From Methylocystis sp. (GTDB taxonomy: Bacteria > Pseudomonadota > Alphaproteobacteria > Rhizobiales > Beijerinckiaceae), in assembly GCA_020252485.1 (NCBI GenBank), contig JADCCX010000036.1, forward strand, positions 62,001-126,000: DNA of 64,000 bases. Reading direction: 5' to 3'. Position numbers and translations under genes: made by a program. Positions 8,878-15,407 of this stretch are shown one piece after another (within the stretch, counting starts at the first letter, position 1; each line of letters starts with the position of its first letter). The notes under the pieces were generated by a model, which was not told where the DNA came from, ran no database searches, and saw nothing but the letters and a program-made list of their open reading frames with translations.

Positions 8878-9006
8878 CGTCTTTGCGAGCGCAGCGAAGC
8901 AATCCAGACGACCAGCGCCAATCGGACCTAAGTTCTGGATTGCTTCGTCGCTCACGCTCCTCGCAATGACGTCGTTGCTTCGTCGCTGTCGCTGCTCGCA
9001 AAGACG
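8878..9006. repeat. Nested palindromic intergenic element (GAAGCAATCCAG class)
   Basis: Outer arms CGTCTTTGCGAGC (8878-8890) and GCTCGCAAAGACG (8994-9006) are exact reverse complements. Inside, GAAGCAATCCAG and CTGGATTGCTTC pair with each other and a further TTGCTTCGTCGCT copy follows. This class of dispersed intergenic repeat is common in Rhizobiales genomes. It fills the gap between the DUF533 gene and the permease pair; no other gene is visible in this roughly 280-bp stretch. Confidence 0.8.
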
Positions 9007-9067
9007 GTTTCAGCATTTTTCAGCGGCCTGCTAGAGTGCGGCCCTCCATGTCCTTCTCCCCCGTGCA

Positions 9068-9616
9068 ATGACTCCGCCCGCCAAGAAGCGCCCGCTGTTT
9101 GACTGGGCGTTCCTCGTCGTCGCTTCGCTCTCGGCAGGCTCGGCCGCCTATGTCTTCGTCAAGGAGGGGTGGCCGGTCTCCCTCGACATCCTGACGGAGG
9201 ATCTCGTCCTCTTCGCGACGATCCTGCCCAAGGTGGCGGCGGGCTGCCTGATCGGCGCGCTGGTCAGGCTGCTGGTGCCGCGCGAGGTGATCGTGCGCTG
9301 GGTGGGCGAGGGATCGGGATTGCGGGGCCTGCTGATCGCCGCCTTCGTCGGCGCGCTCTTCCCCGGCGGGCCTTTCACGATCTTTCCGCTGGCCGGCGCC
9401 TTCATGCTGATCGGGGCGGACAAGGGCGCCGCCGTCGCCTTCGTGACCGGCTGGCTGCTGCTTGGCATCAACCGCGCCATCATCTGGGAATTGCCCTTCT
9501 TCGGGCATGATATCGTGCTGATGCGCATGGGCGTCTCGCTGCTGATCCCCGTGGCGGCGGGCCTGATGGCGCGCTGGCTCGACCGGCTGCTGCCGGAATG
9601 GAAGAGCGAGTCGTGA
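9068..9616 (+). CDS. Permease half-protein 1 (YraQ/DUF318-like)
   Basis: A 182-residue polytopic membrane protein. Conserved features are EVIVRWVGEGSGLRGLLIAA, GALFPGGPFTIFPL and TGWLLLGINRAIIWELPF. The next gene encodes a homologous half with aligned motifs (DIVTEWLGPNSGLGGV, GALTPGGPVVGFAL and TGWSLYTINRVLVWEVPT). The PGGP signature and pseudo-repeat topology resemble DUF318/YraQ-type permeases, which are normally a single chain carrying both halves. The genes overlap by 19 bp, implying coupled translation and probable heterodimer assembly. The substrate is unknown. Confidence 0.75.
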   Translation: MTPPAKKRPLFDWAFLVVASLSAGSAAYVFVKEGWPVSLDILTEDLVLFATILPKVAAGCLIGALVRLLVPREVIVRWVGEGSGLRGLLIAAFVGALFPGGPFTIFPLAGAFMLIGADKGAAVAFVTGWLLLGINRAIIWELPFFGHDIVLMRMGVSLLIPVAAGLMARWLDRLLPEWKSES

Positions 9617-10104
9617 TCGTCCTCGCCTTCAGCATCGTCCTCTTCATCATCGCGCTCACGCTGCTCGCCATCGCGCATCGGCGCAACGACGGCTCGGCGA
9701 AGGCGGGACTGCGCGAGGCGCGGGCGGATTTCCTGCATCTCTTGCCGCGGCTTGCCGTGGGCGTCATCGGCGCGGGCTTCATCGCGAGAGCCATGCCGCA
9801 GGATATCGTGACTGAGTGGCTGGGCCCCAATTCCGGCCTGGGCGGCGTGACGATGGCGGCGCTGGCCGGCGCGCTGACGCCAGGCGGGCCGGTCGTCGGC
9901 TTCGCGCTGGGCGCGGCGGCGCTGAAGGCGGGCGCCGGCCTGCCGCAGGTGATGGCCTATGTCACCGGCTGGTCGCTCTACACCATCAACCGCGTGCTGG
10001 TGTGGGAGGTGCCCACCATGCCGGTGCGGTTCATCGTGCTGCGCATGCTCGTGTCGCTGCCCTTCCCGTTCCTCGTGGCGGGGGTGGTGGCGTGGCTCGG
10101 GTGA
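9598..10104 (+). CDS. Permease half-protein 2 (YraQ/DUF318-like)
   Basis: Partner of the preceding half-gene, starting 19 bp before its stop. A first hydrophobic helix (VIVLAFSIVLFIIALTLLAIA) and a short charged loop precede the homologous core: LLPRLAVGVIGAGFIARAMP, DIVTEWLGPNSGLGGV, GALTPGGPVVGFALGAAAL, TGWSLYTINRVLVWEVPT, and a terminal helix. The parallel motifs show that the two genes arose by duplication. A metalloid or organic-ion permease role is possible from family resemblance only. Confidence 0.75.
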   Translation: MEERVVIVLAFSIVLFIIALTLLAIAHRRNDGSAKAGLREARADFLHLLPRLAVGVIGAGFIARAMPQDIVTEWLGPNSGLGGVTMAALAGALTPGGPVVGFALGAAALKAGAGLPQVMAYVTGWSLYTINRVLVWEVPTMPVRFIVLRMLVSLPFPFLVAGVVAWLG

Positions 10105-10129
10105 GGGATGGGCGAGGGGCGGGGAAGCC

Positions 10130-10217
10130 CCCTCTCCCCGCATCATATCGGGCTCGCCCGATATGAACATCTAAGGTGCGTAAGTCGGGAACACCCGACT
10201 TACGAGCGGGGAGAGGG
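10130..10217. repeat. Four-armed nested palindrome
   Basis: Outer arms CCCTCTCCCCGC (10130-10141) and GCGGGGAGAGGG (10206-10217) enclose two further perfect hairpins: CATATCGGGC/GCCCGATATG (10144-10153, 10156-10165) and CGTAAGTCGGG/CCCGACTTACG (10179-10189, 10194-10204). The outer stem also occurs as a plain hairpin at about 10923-10949, so this copy looks like that hairpin with two palindromes inserted in its loop. It lies in the gap between the permease and parD, which carries no gene. Confidence 0.85.
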
Positions 10218-10251
10218 CTGGGGTGAGGGGCAGGGCGAGAAGCCGCCACGC

Positions 10252-10312
10252 CAACTCCCCCGGCCCCTCATCCTGTCCTTCTCCCCGTCGAGAACGGGGA
10301 GAAGGGACGCGC
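10252..10312. repeat. 61-bp direct repeat, copy A
   Basis: Identical over 61 bp to 10991-11051. It begins CAACTCCCCCGGCCCC and contains the hairpin CTTCTCCCCGT/ACGGGGAGAAG. With the preceding GCGGGGAGAGGG...GGGGTGAGGGGC block it forms a composite repeat present on both sides of the parD region. Confidence 0.9.
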
Positions 10313-10409
10313 GCATGGATCGGCAGAGCGGCCCGGACCAAAGACAGGCTCCGGCCCACCTTGCCTCGGGTGCGAATAAATCATACTTTGCTGGGAGAGG
10401 TATCGATCC

Positions 10410-10694
10410 ATGGGCCATGTCGACAAACGCAGCATCAGTCTTTCGCCGGAACTTGCCGCAGCGGTTGATGGCGCGGTCGAGGCGGGGGAGTTCAATTCCG
10501 CCAGCGAGGTGGTGCGGGATGCGCTGCGGCAATGGAAGGAGCGGCGCGATCTCCTGGGCTACACGGTCGAGGAATTGCGGCTTCTGTGGGAGGAGGGCGT
10601 CGCCAGCGGCCATGCGAAGCCGGGCGGCGCGGTCATGGAGCGGCTGCGCGTCAAATACGCCGCACTGGCCGGTAAGATTCCTGATCGGGGATGA
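10410..10694 (+). CDS. parD: ParD-family type II antitoxin (toxin partner truncated)
   Basis: A 94-residue ribbon-helix-helix antitoxin. KRSISLSPELAAAVDGAVEAGEFNSASEVVRDALRQW matches the ParD/CopG DNA-binding fold, and the C-terminal half (EELRLLWEEGVASGHAKPGGAVMERLRVKY) corresponds to the toxin-wrapping helices. It normally neutralises a ParE gyrase-poisoning toxin and represses its own operon. The toxin start codon overlaps its stop by ATGA, as in intact parDE operons, but the toxin gene is cut short by a repeat. It is therefore an orphan, possibly retained as a regulator or relic. Confidence 0.88.
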   Translation: MGHVDKRSISLSPELAAAVDGAVEAGEFNSASEVVRDALRQWKERRDLLGYTVEELRLLWEEGVASGHAKPGGAVMERLRVKYAALAGKIPDRG

Positions 10695-10816
10695 GTTACC
10701 GGCTCCTTCCGCAGGCGGAGCGGGATATTGAAGCCATCGCCGAGCGCGCGCCATCCCTCCCCTTTGCGGGGAGGGTCGGCCGCGGGAGCGGCCGGGGAGG
10801 GGGTCTTTTAAGCTGA
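10691..10816 (+). pseudogene. parE: Truncated ParE toxin gene
   Basis: The frame opened by the ATG overlapping the parD stop reads SYRLLPQAERDIEAIAER, the standard ParE/RelE N-terminus. From about 10748 the sequence changes to the GC-rich palindromic repeat (CCATCCCTCCCC...), and the frame runs through it to a TGA at 10814-10816 after 41 residues. A functional ParE is about 90-100 residues, so this is a toxin inactivated by repeat insertion or deletion at the repeat. Confidence 0.85.
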
Positions 10817-11116
10817 CCAGATAGGTCGCCGCGCCCCCCTCCCGGCCCTGCGCTTCGCTTCGGGCCACCCTCCCCGCAAGGGGGAGGGATGGGAGCGCGC
10901 CCGACGCCCGGCGCGGGGAAACTCCCTCTCCCCGCCTGCGGGGAGAGGGTTGGGGTGAGGGGCGGGGTGACTGTGCTGAACGCCCGATGCCAACTCCCCC
11001 GGCCCCTCATCCTGTCCTTCTCCCCGTCGAGAACGGGGAGAAGGGACGCGCACGGATGTCATTGCTTCAAAACGGCGGTAAGGAAGGAAGGGGCGAAACT
11101 CCCTCTCCCCGCCATT
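10745..11116. repeat. Cluster of palindromic GC-rich repeats, including 61-bp copy B
   Basis: This stretch is almost entirely repeat. CCATCCCTCCCC-type arms occur at about 10750 and, inverted, at about 10870-10890. A plain hairpin CCCTCTCCCCGC...GCGGGGAGAGGG lies at about 10923-10949, the 61-bp copy B at 10991-11051, and a half arm CCCTCTCCCCGCC at 11101-11113. Together with the copy at 10252-10312 these could recombine. Coding signal is absent apart from the toxin remnants at each edge. Confidence 0.85.
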
Positions 11117-11146
11117 GAGGGTATGGACCTGGAGGATTATCACTGA
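11117..11146 (+). pseudogene. higB: C-terminal remnant of a HigB-type toxin gene
   Basis: In the frame that ends at TGA 11144-11146, overlapping the higA start, the last codons read EGMDLEDYH. HigB/RelE-like toxins of higBA operons end in a very similar ...DVEIVDYH. Immediately upstream (from about 11113 back) the sequence is palindromic repeat, so everything except about nine codons is gone. The identification rests on the short tail plus the correct overlap with an intact HigA. Confidence 0.65.
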
Positions 11147-11442
11147 TGGCCATCACCCTGCATCCGAGCTTCGCTGTGCATCCCGGCCCCTGGCTGCGGG
11201 CCGAGATCGTCGAGCCCCACGGCCTCAGCGTCACCGCCGCCGCCGAAAGGCTGGGCGTAACGCGGCAGGCGATGAGCAACCTGCTGGGCGGCCGGGCCGG
11301 CCTCTCCGCCGAGATGGCGGTGCGGTTCGAGGGTGCGTTCGGGTTGCGGGCGGAAACGCTGCTCAGGATGCAGATGACGCATGATCTGGCGGCGGTGCGG
11401 CGGCGGTGCGGCGGCGGGCGGGGTTGGAGGGAATGGGGGTAA
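11146..11442 (+). CDS. higA: HigA-family antitoxin, HTH-XRE (toxin partner lost)
   Basis: A 98-residue antitoxin. HPSFAVHPGPWLRAEIVEPHGLSVTAAAERLGVTRQAMSNLLGGRAGLSAEMAVRFEGAFGLRAETLLRMQ is the full HigA pattern: the HPGP.L region, an XRE helix-turn-helix and a dimerisation helix. In higBA modules the antitoxin follows and overlaps the toxin; here the ATG overlaps the TGA of a toxin remnant of only a few codons. The C-terminus (RRRCGGGRGWREWG) looks degenerate. It is probably an orphan DNA-binding protein. Confidence 0.85.
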   Translation: MAITLHPSFAVHPGPWLRAEIVEPHGLSVTAAAERLGVTRQAMSNLLGGRAGLSAEMAVRFEGAFGLRAETLLRMQMTHDLAAVRRRCGGGRGWREWG

Positions 11443-11643
11443 GGTCGGCGTGATTCCGAGCCGAGCCCCCCCGATCTGAAAGCCGCGTGAAGGCCCGTGA
11501 CAAACTCGCCACTGTCAGGTGATTGCCGTCTTTCTGCAATTGAGGGGTGACTATCGGCTGTCGTCGGCATAAATGAATAGCCTATCATTTTGCAATTCGG
11601 GTCACCAATCCATGTCAGTCATGCTAAAATTGAACGCGCTGCT

Positions 11644-12435
11644 ATGACCATAAAATATGAGAATCCACCGATCAATGAGGTCATCATCGGGGCGTACTTC
11701 GACCAACCGATCATGCAGCTACACTCTCAGCATGTAGGTTTGCTCTGGGCTCAATTGCGTGACCGCTTTCCGATAATGCAACAACAACCAGAGCTACCCA
11801 CACCACTTATTGGTCAATCGATTAGTTTTCAATTGGCAATGTCAGATGAACCATATCCGATGCCACGATTTTGGTTAATCTCCACGGATGAAACTCTAGT
11901 GATTCAGATCCAGAAAAACGCTTTTATATTTAACTGGAGAAAGAGATCAGGTGATTACCCTCATTTTGAAAATGTAAAGGCCAAATTCGACGAGTATTTC
12001 GATGAATTTTCTACGTTTATAAAATCTGAATTTTCAATTGAATCTATCAATGTAAAAATTTGTGAATTAACTTATAGTAATGTTATAAATAAAGATAATA
12101 ATTTGATTTCAATAAGTGATGCAGGAGTTGTTTTAAATGAATTTTCTATACCTGATGTTAAAATACATAATGCATCTATTTCGGACTTCAATCAAGTATA
12201 CGTTTATAGAATTGAACCTGATCTGTCGTTGAATATCTCATTCCGCAGTGGCAGAAAGGCGGATGACAGCAGCCACCAGGCTCTGGTGCTGGAGCTCCGG
12301 TGTTTGGGGCCAAATGCGACCGGCAGCTTGGATGACGCAAATGGTTGGTACGCGCGCGCCCATGATTTCATCGGGCATTGCTTTAACTCGATCACAACCA
12401 CACATATGCAAACATCAGCTTGGAAACCGAAGTGA
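11644..12435 (+). CDS. TIGR04255-family protein
   Basis: Unknown function. MTIKYENPPINEVIIGAYFDQP is the hallmark opening of the TIGR04255 family, followed by FWLISTDETLVIQIQKNAFIFNWRKRSGDYPHFENVKAKFDEYF and KICELTYSNVI, also typical. The ATG at 11644 restores the family start; an upstream codon at 11590 would add 18 residues without similarity. The coding sequence is markedly AT-rich compared with its surroundings, which points to acquisition by transfer. It is followed after 6 bp by an unknown gene and then another that overlaps it, forming a three-gene unit. Family members are often seen in variable genome regions; no biochemical role is established. Confidence 0.78.
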   Translation: MTIKYENPPINEVIIGAYFDQPIMQLHSQHVGLLWAQLRDRFPIMQQQPELPTPLIGQSISFQLAMSDEPYPMPRFWLISTDETLVIQIQKNAFIFNWRKRSGDYPHFENVKAKFDEYFDEFSTFIKSEFSIESINVKICELTYSNVINKDNNLISISDAGVVLNEFSIPDVKIHNASISDFNQVYVYRIEPDLSLNISFRSGRKADDSSHQALVLELRCLGPNATGSLDDANGWYARAHDFIGHCFNSITTTHMQTSAWKPK

Positions 12436-12441
12436 TTCGCT

Positions 12442-13035
12442 ATGTCCTTTGACGGTACGACGGCCACAGCTTCATTAGCCCAAATCCCAAGCGCATTGCA
12501 TGAGCGTGATGACCGGCGAGGCACGGGGAGCGCTCCTGCAGGTCGGCAGCCGAGTCAAAAGATAATGAGCCCTTTCCTGACCTCGGCGACCGAGCCATTT
12601 CAGGGCTCGATCTCTTGGCCGGCTGAGCCTGCCCGACCGATTGCAGGACAATCAAGTCGAGCGGCGCTGTTCGCCGAGATTGATAAGCGCATCCTTAATC
12701 TAAAAATCGAAGCGCAGGCTGAACAGATAAATATCTCCGAGAAGTCAATCGATACGTTGGTCTTTTTTCTTCGATCAACGATTTTTTCAAACCGGCCAGC
12801 AATTTTCCTGTCAGATAATGGCAATTTCCGCGCTGTTTGGAAGAATCAGAATCGAGAGCAGATTGCTATACAGTTTGGTAGCGATTTGACATCTCAGGCA
12901 GTTTTTTTCTACATTAACCCTGCTACACTGCTGATGAACCGCGAGGCCTTGGAATTGAAAAATGCTGACCTTCTTGTGGAAATTCATAAGCGAAAGATTG
13001 GTTATTTGCTTGGAGAAATTGGGAAAGCTGGATAA
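12442..13035 (+). CDS. Hypothetical protein, middle gene of the AT-rich cassette
   Basis: A 197-residue protein with no recognised domain. The first 60 residues are low-complexity (Ser, Ala, Pro); the remainder is a folded-looking domain: helix (AALFAEIDKRILNLKIEAQAEQ), then alternating strands with PAIFLSDNGNFRAVWKNQNREQIAIQFGSDLTSQAVFFYINP. The pattern NGNFRAVWKN..REQIAIQFG suggests a small beta-sheet domain. It starts 6 bp after the TIGR04255 stop. AT content rises along the gene to match its neighbours. It is probably co-transcribed with both flanking genes; function unknown. Confidence 0.65.
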   Translation: MSFDGTTATASLAQIPSALHERDDRRGTGSAPAGRQPSQKIMSPFLTSATEPFQGSISWPAEPARPIAGQSSRAALFAEIDKRILNLKIEAQAEQINISEKSIDTLVFFLRSTIFSNRPAIFLSDNGNFRAVWKNQNREQIAIQFGSDLTSQAVFFYINPATLLMNREALELKNADLLVEIHKRKIGYLLGEIGKAG

Positions 13036-13480
13036 TCTGAAATTGAATGACGGTCACTTAAATGACAATCATAATGTGGTGAGGTATATAAAGCCGCGTC
13101 ATATTGATAACGGCGTTATCAATGGCGAAGGTTTTCTATGCCGACCCGGAGAAGACGCTCCTTCCGTGAATTGGCTTGAATGCTTCAGTGGACCTCTTGA
13201 AAATCAACTTTCGGAAATTAAAAAACTCAAAAGAATAAGCTATGCGAGGACAGGCCGCTTGGCCAAACTGAATGTTGGGAATACAAAGAAATACATCTCA
13301 GATAATCATAGAGATAGGCTAAAAGTTTACTTCATAATCGATGCAAAGGACGCTGAAGGTACCTTTTTACCTGATCCTTCGCATTCGCTTATAACAAATA
13401 TACCCGTTGAAAACACGCCTGAGGCCGCTCTTATAAAGGACTTGATTTCGGATTGCGTCGTTTGCTCATTCCCTACTTGA
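12962..13480 (+). CDS. Hypothetical protein, third gene of the AT-rich cassette
   Basis: Up to 172 residues if translated from ATG 12962, overlapping the previous gene by 74 bp; internal TTG codons at about 13006-13018 after a GGAGAAA are alternative starts that would shorten the overlap. The core reads VVRYIKPRHIDNGVINGEGFLCRPGEDAPSVNWLECFSG, then LAKLNVG, then a segment with DPSHSLI near the end. The SVNWLE, LNVG and DPSH blocks look like conserved motifs of a hypothetical family I associate with many bacterial islands, but I cannot name a function. It lacks membrane segments and is cytosolic by appearance. AT-rich, like the TIGR04255 gene. Confidence 0.6.
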   Translation: MLTFLWKFISERLVICLEKLGKLDNLKLNDGHLNDNHNVVRYIKPRHIDNGVINGEGFLCRPGEDAPSVNWLECFSGPLENQLSEIKKLKRISYARTGRLAKLNVGNTKKYISDNHRDRLKVYFIIDAKDAEGTFLPDPSHSLITNIPVENTPEAALIKDLISDCVVCSFPT

Positions 13481-13740
13481 TTTAGGAAGGACATAGCACA
13501 TCGATCTAAAAAATTCGCGATCATCGTTCCAATTGTGTTCGATGCCACCCAGAAGTGGATCTGCGTCAAGGTGGGCATAACGCGCGGTAATGGCGCTGTT
13601 AGCTTGGCCAACCAGCTTCTCGCCAATGAATTTACCGACATAACCCCTAATCGCACAAACATCCGTTCCGTCCTCGCCGCACTTCGTCCCGCCCGCAAAC
13701 CGAGTATACCCTCCACCTCACTCTCCAAACACATCCCCCC

Positions 13741-15348
13741 TCAATGCCGGAAATGCCTCACGCCCGTGAACACCATCGCCAGCCCGGCGGCGTCCGCCGC
13801 TTCGATCACCTCGGCGTCGCGCATGGAGCCGCCGGGCTGGATCACGGCGGTGGCGCCCGCTTCAGCGGCCGCGAGCAGTCCGTCGGCGAAGGGGAAGAAG
13901 GCGTCTGAGGCGACGACCGCGCCTTTGGCGAGGCTCTCGGTCAGGCCCCCGGCCTTCGCGGCCATGGATTTTGCTGCTTCTTGCGCCTTCCAGGCCGCGA
14001 TGCGGGAGCTGTCGACGCGGCTCATCTGGCCGGCCCCGATGCCGACGGTGGCGCCCGCCTTCGCATAGACGATGGCGTTCGATTTCACATGCTTCGCCAC
14101 GCGGAAGGCGAAGCGCAGGTCGGCGAGTTCGGCCTCGCTCGGCGCGCGCTTGGTCACGGTGCGAAGCGCCATATCGTCCACCACGGCATTGTCGCGGTCC
14201 TGCACCAGCAGCCCGCCCGCCACGGAGCGCAGGCTCTTGCCCTTCTGGCGCGGGTCGGGCAGCCCGCCGGTGACGAGCAGGCGCAGGTTCTTCTTCGCGG
14301 CCACGATGGCGATCGCCTCCGGCGTGGCGTCGGGCGCGATGATCACCTCGGTGAAGATTTCGGTGATGGCGCGGGCGGCCTCGGCATCGAGCCTGCGGTT
14401 CAGCGCCACGATGCCGCCGAAGGCCGAGACGGGATCGCAGGCGAGCGCCGCCTCGTAAGCCGCCAGCAGCGTCGCCCCTTCCGCCACGCCGCAGGGGTTG
14501 GCGTGCTTGATGATGGCGACCGCGGCGGTGCGGGCGGGGTCGAATTCCGCCACCAGCTCGAAGGCCGCGTCCGTATCGTTGATGTTGTTGTACGAGAGCT
14601 GCTTGCCCTGCAGCTGCCGCATGGTGGCGACGCCGGGGCGGTTTTCGGGCCCGTGGTAGAAGCCGGCCGCCTGGTGCGGGTTCTCGCCATAGCGCATCGC
14701 CTCGGCGAGCTTGCCGCCAAAGGCGCGCCAGGCGGGCGTCTCGTCGCCAAGCTCCGCCGCCAGCCAGTTGGAGATGGCCGCATCATAGGCGGCGGTGCGG
14801 GCATAGGCCTTCTGCGCCAGCTTGCGGCGCAAGGTCAGCGTCAAATGGCCGTCATGCGCGTCGAGATCAGCGAGCACGGCGGCGTAATCGGCGGTGTCGG
14901 TGACGACGCCCACATCGTGGTGGTTCTTCGCTGCGGCGCGGATCATCGCCGGGCCGCCGATGTCGATGTTCTCGATGCAGGTGCCGTAATCGGCGCCCTT
15001 CGCGACCGTGGCCTCAAAGGGGTAGAGATTGACCACCAGCAGGTCGATCGGCTCGATCGCATGGGCGAACATCGCGGCCTGATGCTCGGGATTGTGTCGG
15101 ATGCCGAGCAGGCCGCCATGCACCTTGGGATGCAGCGTCTTCACCCGCCCGTCCATGATCTCGGGAAAGCCCGTGACCTCGGAGATGTCGAGCACGGGGA
15201 GGCCGGCGCCAGCGAGCGCCTTGCTTGTGCCGCCGGTGGAGATCAGCGCGATGCCTCTCGCGGCCAGCGCGGCGGCGAATTCAATAAGGCCGGTCTTGTC
15301 GGAAACGGAGAGGAGCGCGCGGCTCAGGCGGCGCTGTTCGTGAGGCAT
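13741..15348 (-). CDS. purH: Bifunctional AICAR transformylase / IMP cyclohydrolase
   Basis: Catalyses the last two steps of purine synthesis, from AICAR through FAICAR to IMP. At 535 residues it is full length. The N-terminal IMP cyclohydrolase domain opens [36 protein letters not shown] and contains [21 protein letters not shown]. The transformylase domain carries [24 protein letters not shown] and [11 protein letters not shown], including the catalytic Lys-His pair. The gene is transcribed toward the AT-rich cassette and is the last of a minus-strand run beginning at the RluA-family gene. Confidence 0.97.
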   Translation of the reverse strand: MPHEQRRLSRALLSVSDKTGLIEFAAALAARGIALISTGGTSKALAGAGLPVLDISEVTGFPEIMDGRVKTLHPKVHGGLLGIRHNPEHQAAMFAHAIEPIDLLVVNLYPFEATVAKGADYGTCIENIDIGGPAMIRAAAKNHHDVGVVTDTADYAAVLADLDAHDGHLTLTLRRKLAQKAYARTAAYDAAISNWLAAELGDETPAWRAFGGKLAEAMRYGENPHQAAGFYHGPENRPGVATMRQLQGKQLSYNNINDTDAAFELVAEFDPARTAAVAIIKHANPCGVAEGATLLAAYEAALACDPVSAFGGIVALNRRLDAEAARAITEIFTEVIIAPDATPEAIAIVAAKKNLRLLVTGGLPDPRQKGKSLRSVAGGLLVQDRDNAVVDDMALRTVTKRAPSEAELADLRFAFRVAKHVKSNAIVYAKAGATVGIGAGQMSRVDSSRIAAWKAQEAAKSMAAKAGGLTESLAKGAVVASDAFFPFADGLLAAAEAGATAVIQPGGSMRDAEVIEAADAAGLAMVFTGVRHFRH

Positions 15349-15407
15349 GGCGTTGGTCCGGAGCGGTGGCGGTTTTGCGGCCTATCACGGACAGCGCCTT
15401 TTCAACA

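Noticed and set aside
10889-11146. Intact small gene ending ...LEDYH before higA
   Set aside because: Most of the frame is palindromic repeat translated by chance; only the last codons resemble a toxin tail.
13481-13740. Possible integrase or transposase remnant between the AT-rich cassette and purH
   Set aside because: No frame gives recognisable recombinase motifs; I see nothing definite in this 260-bp stretch.
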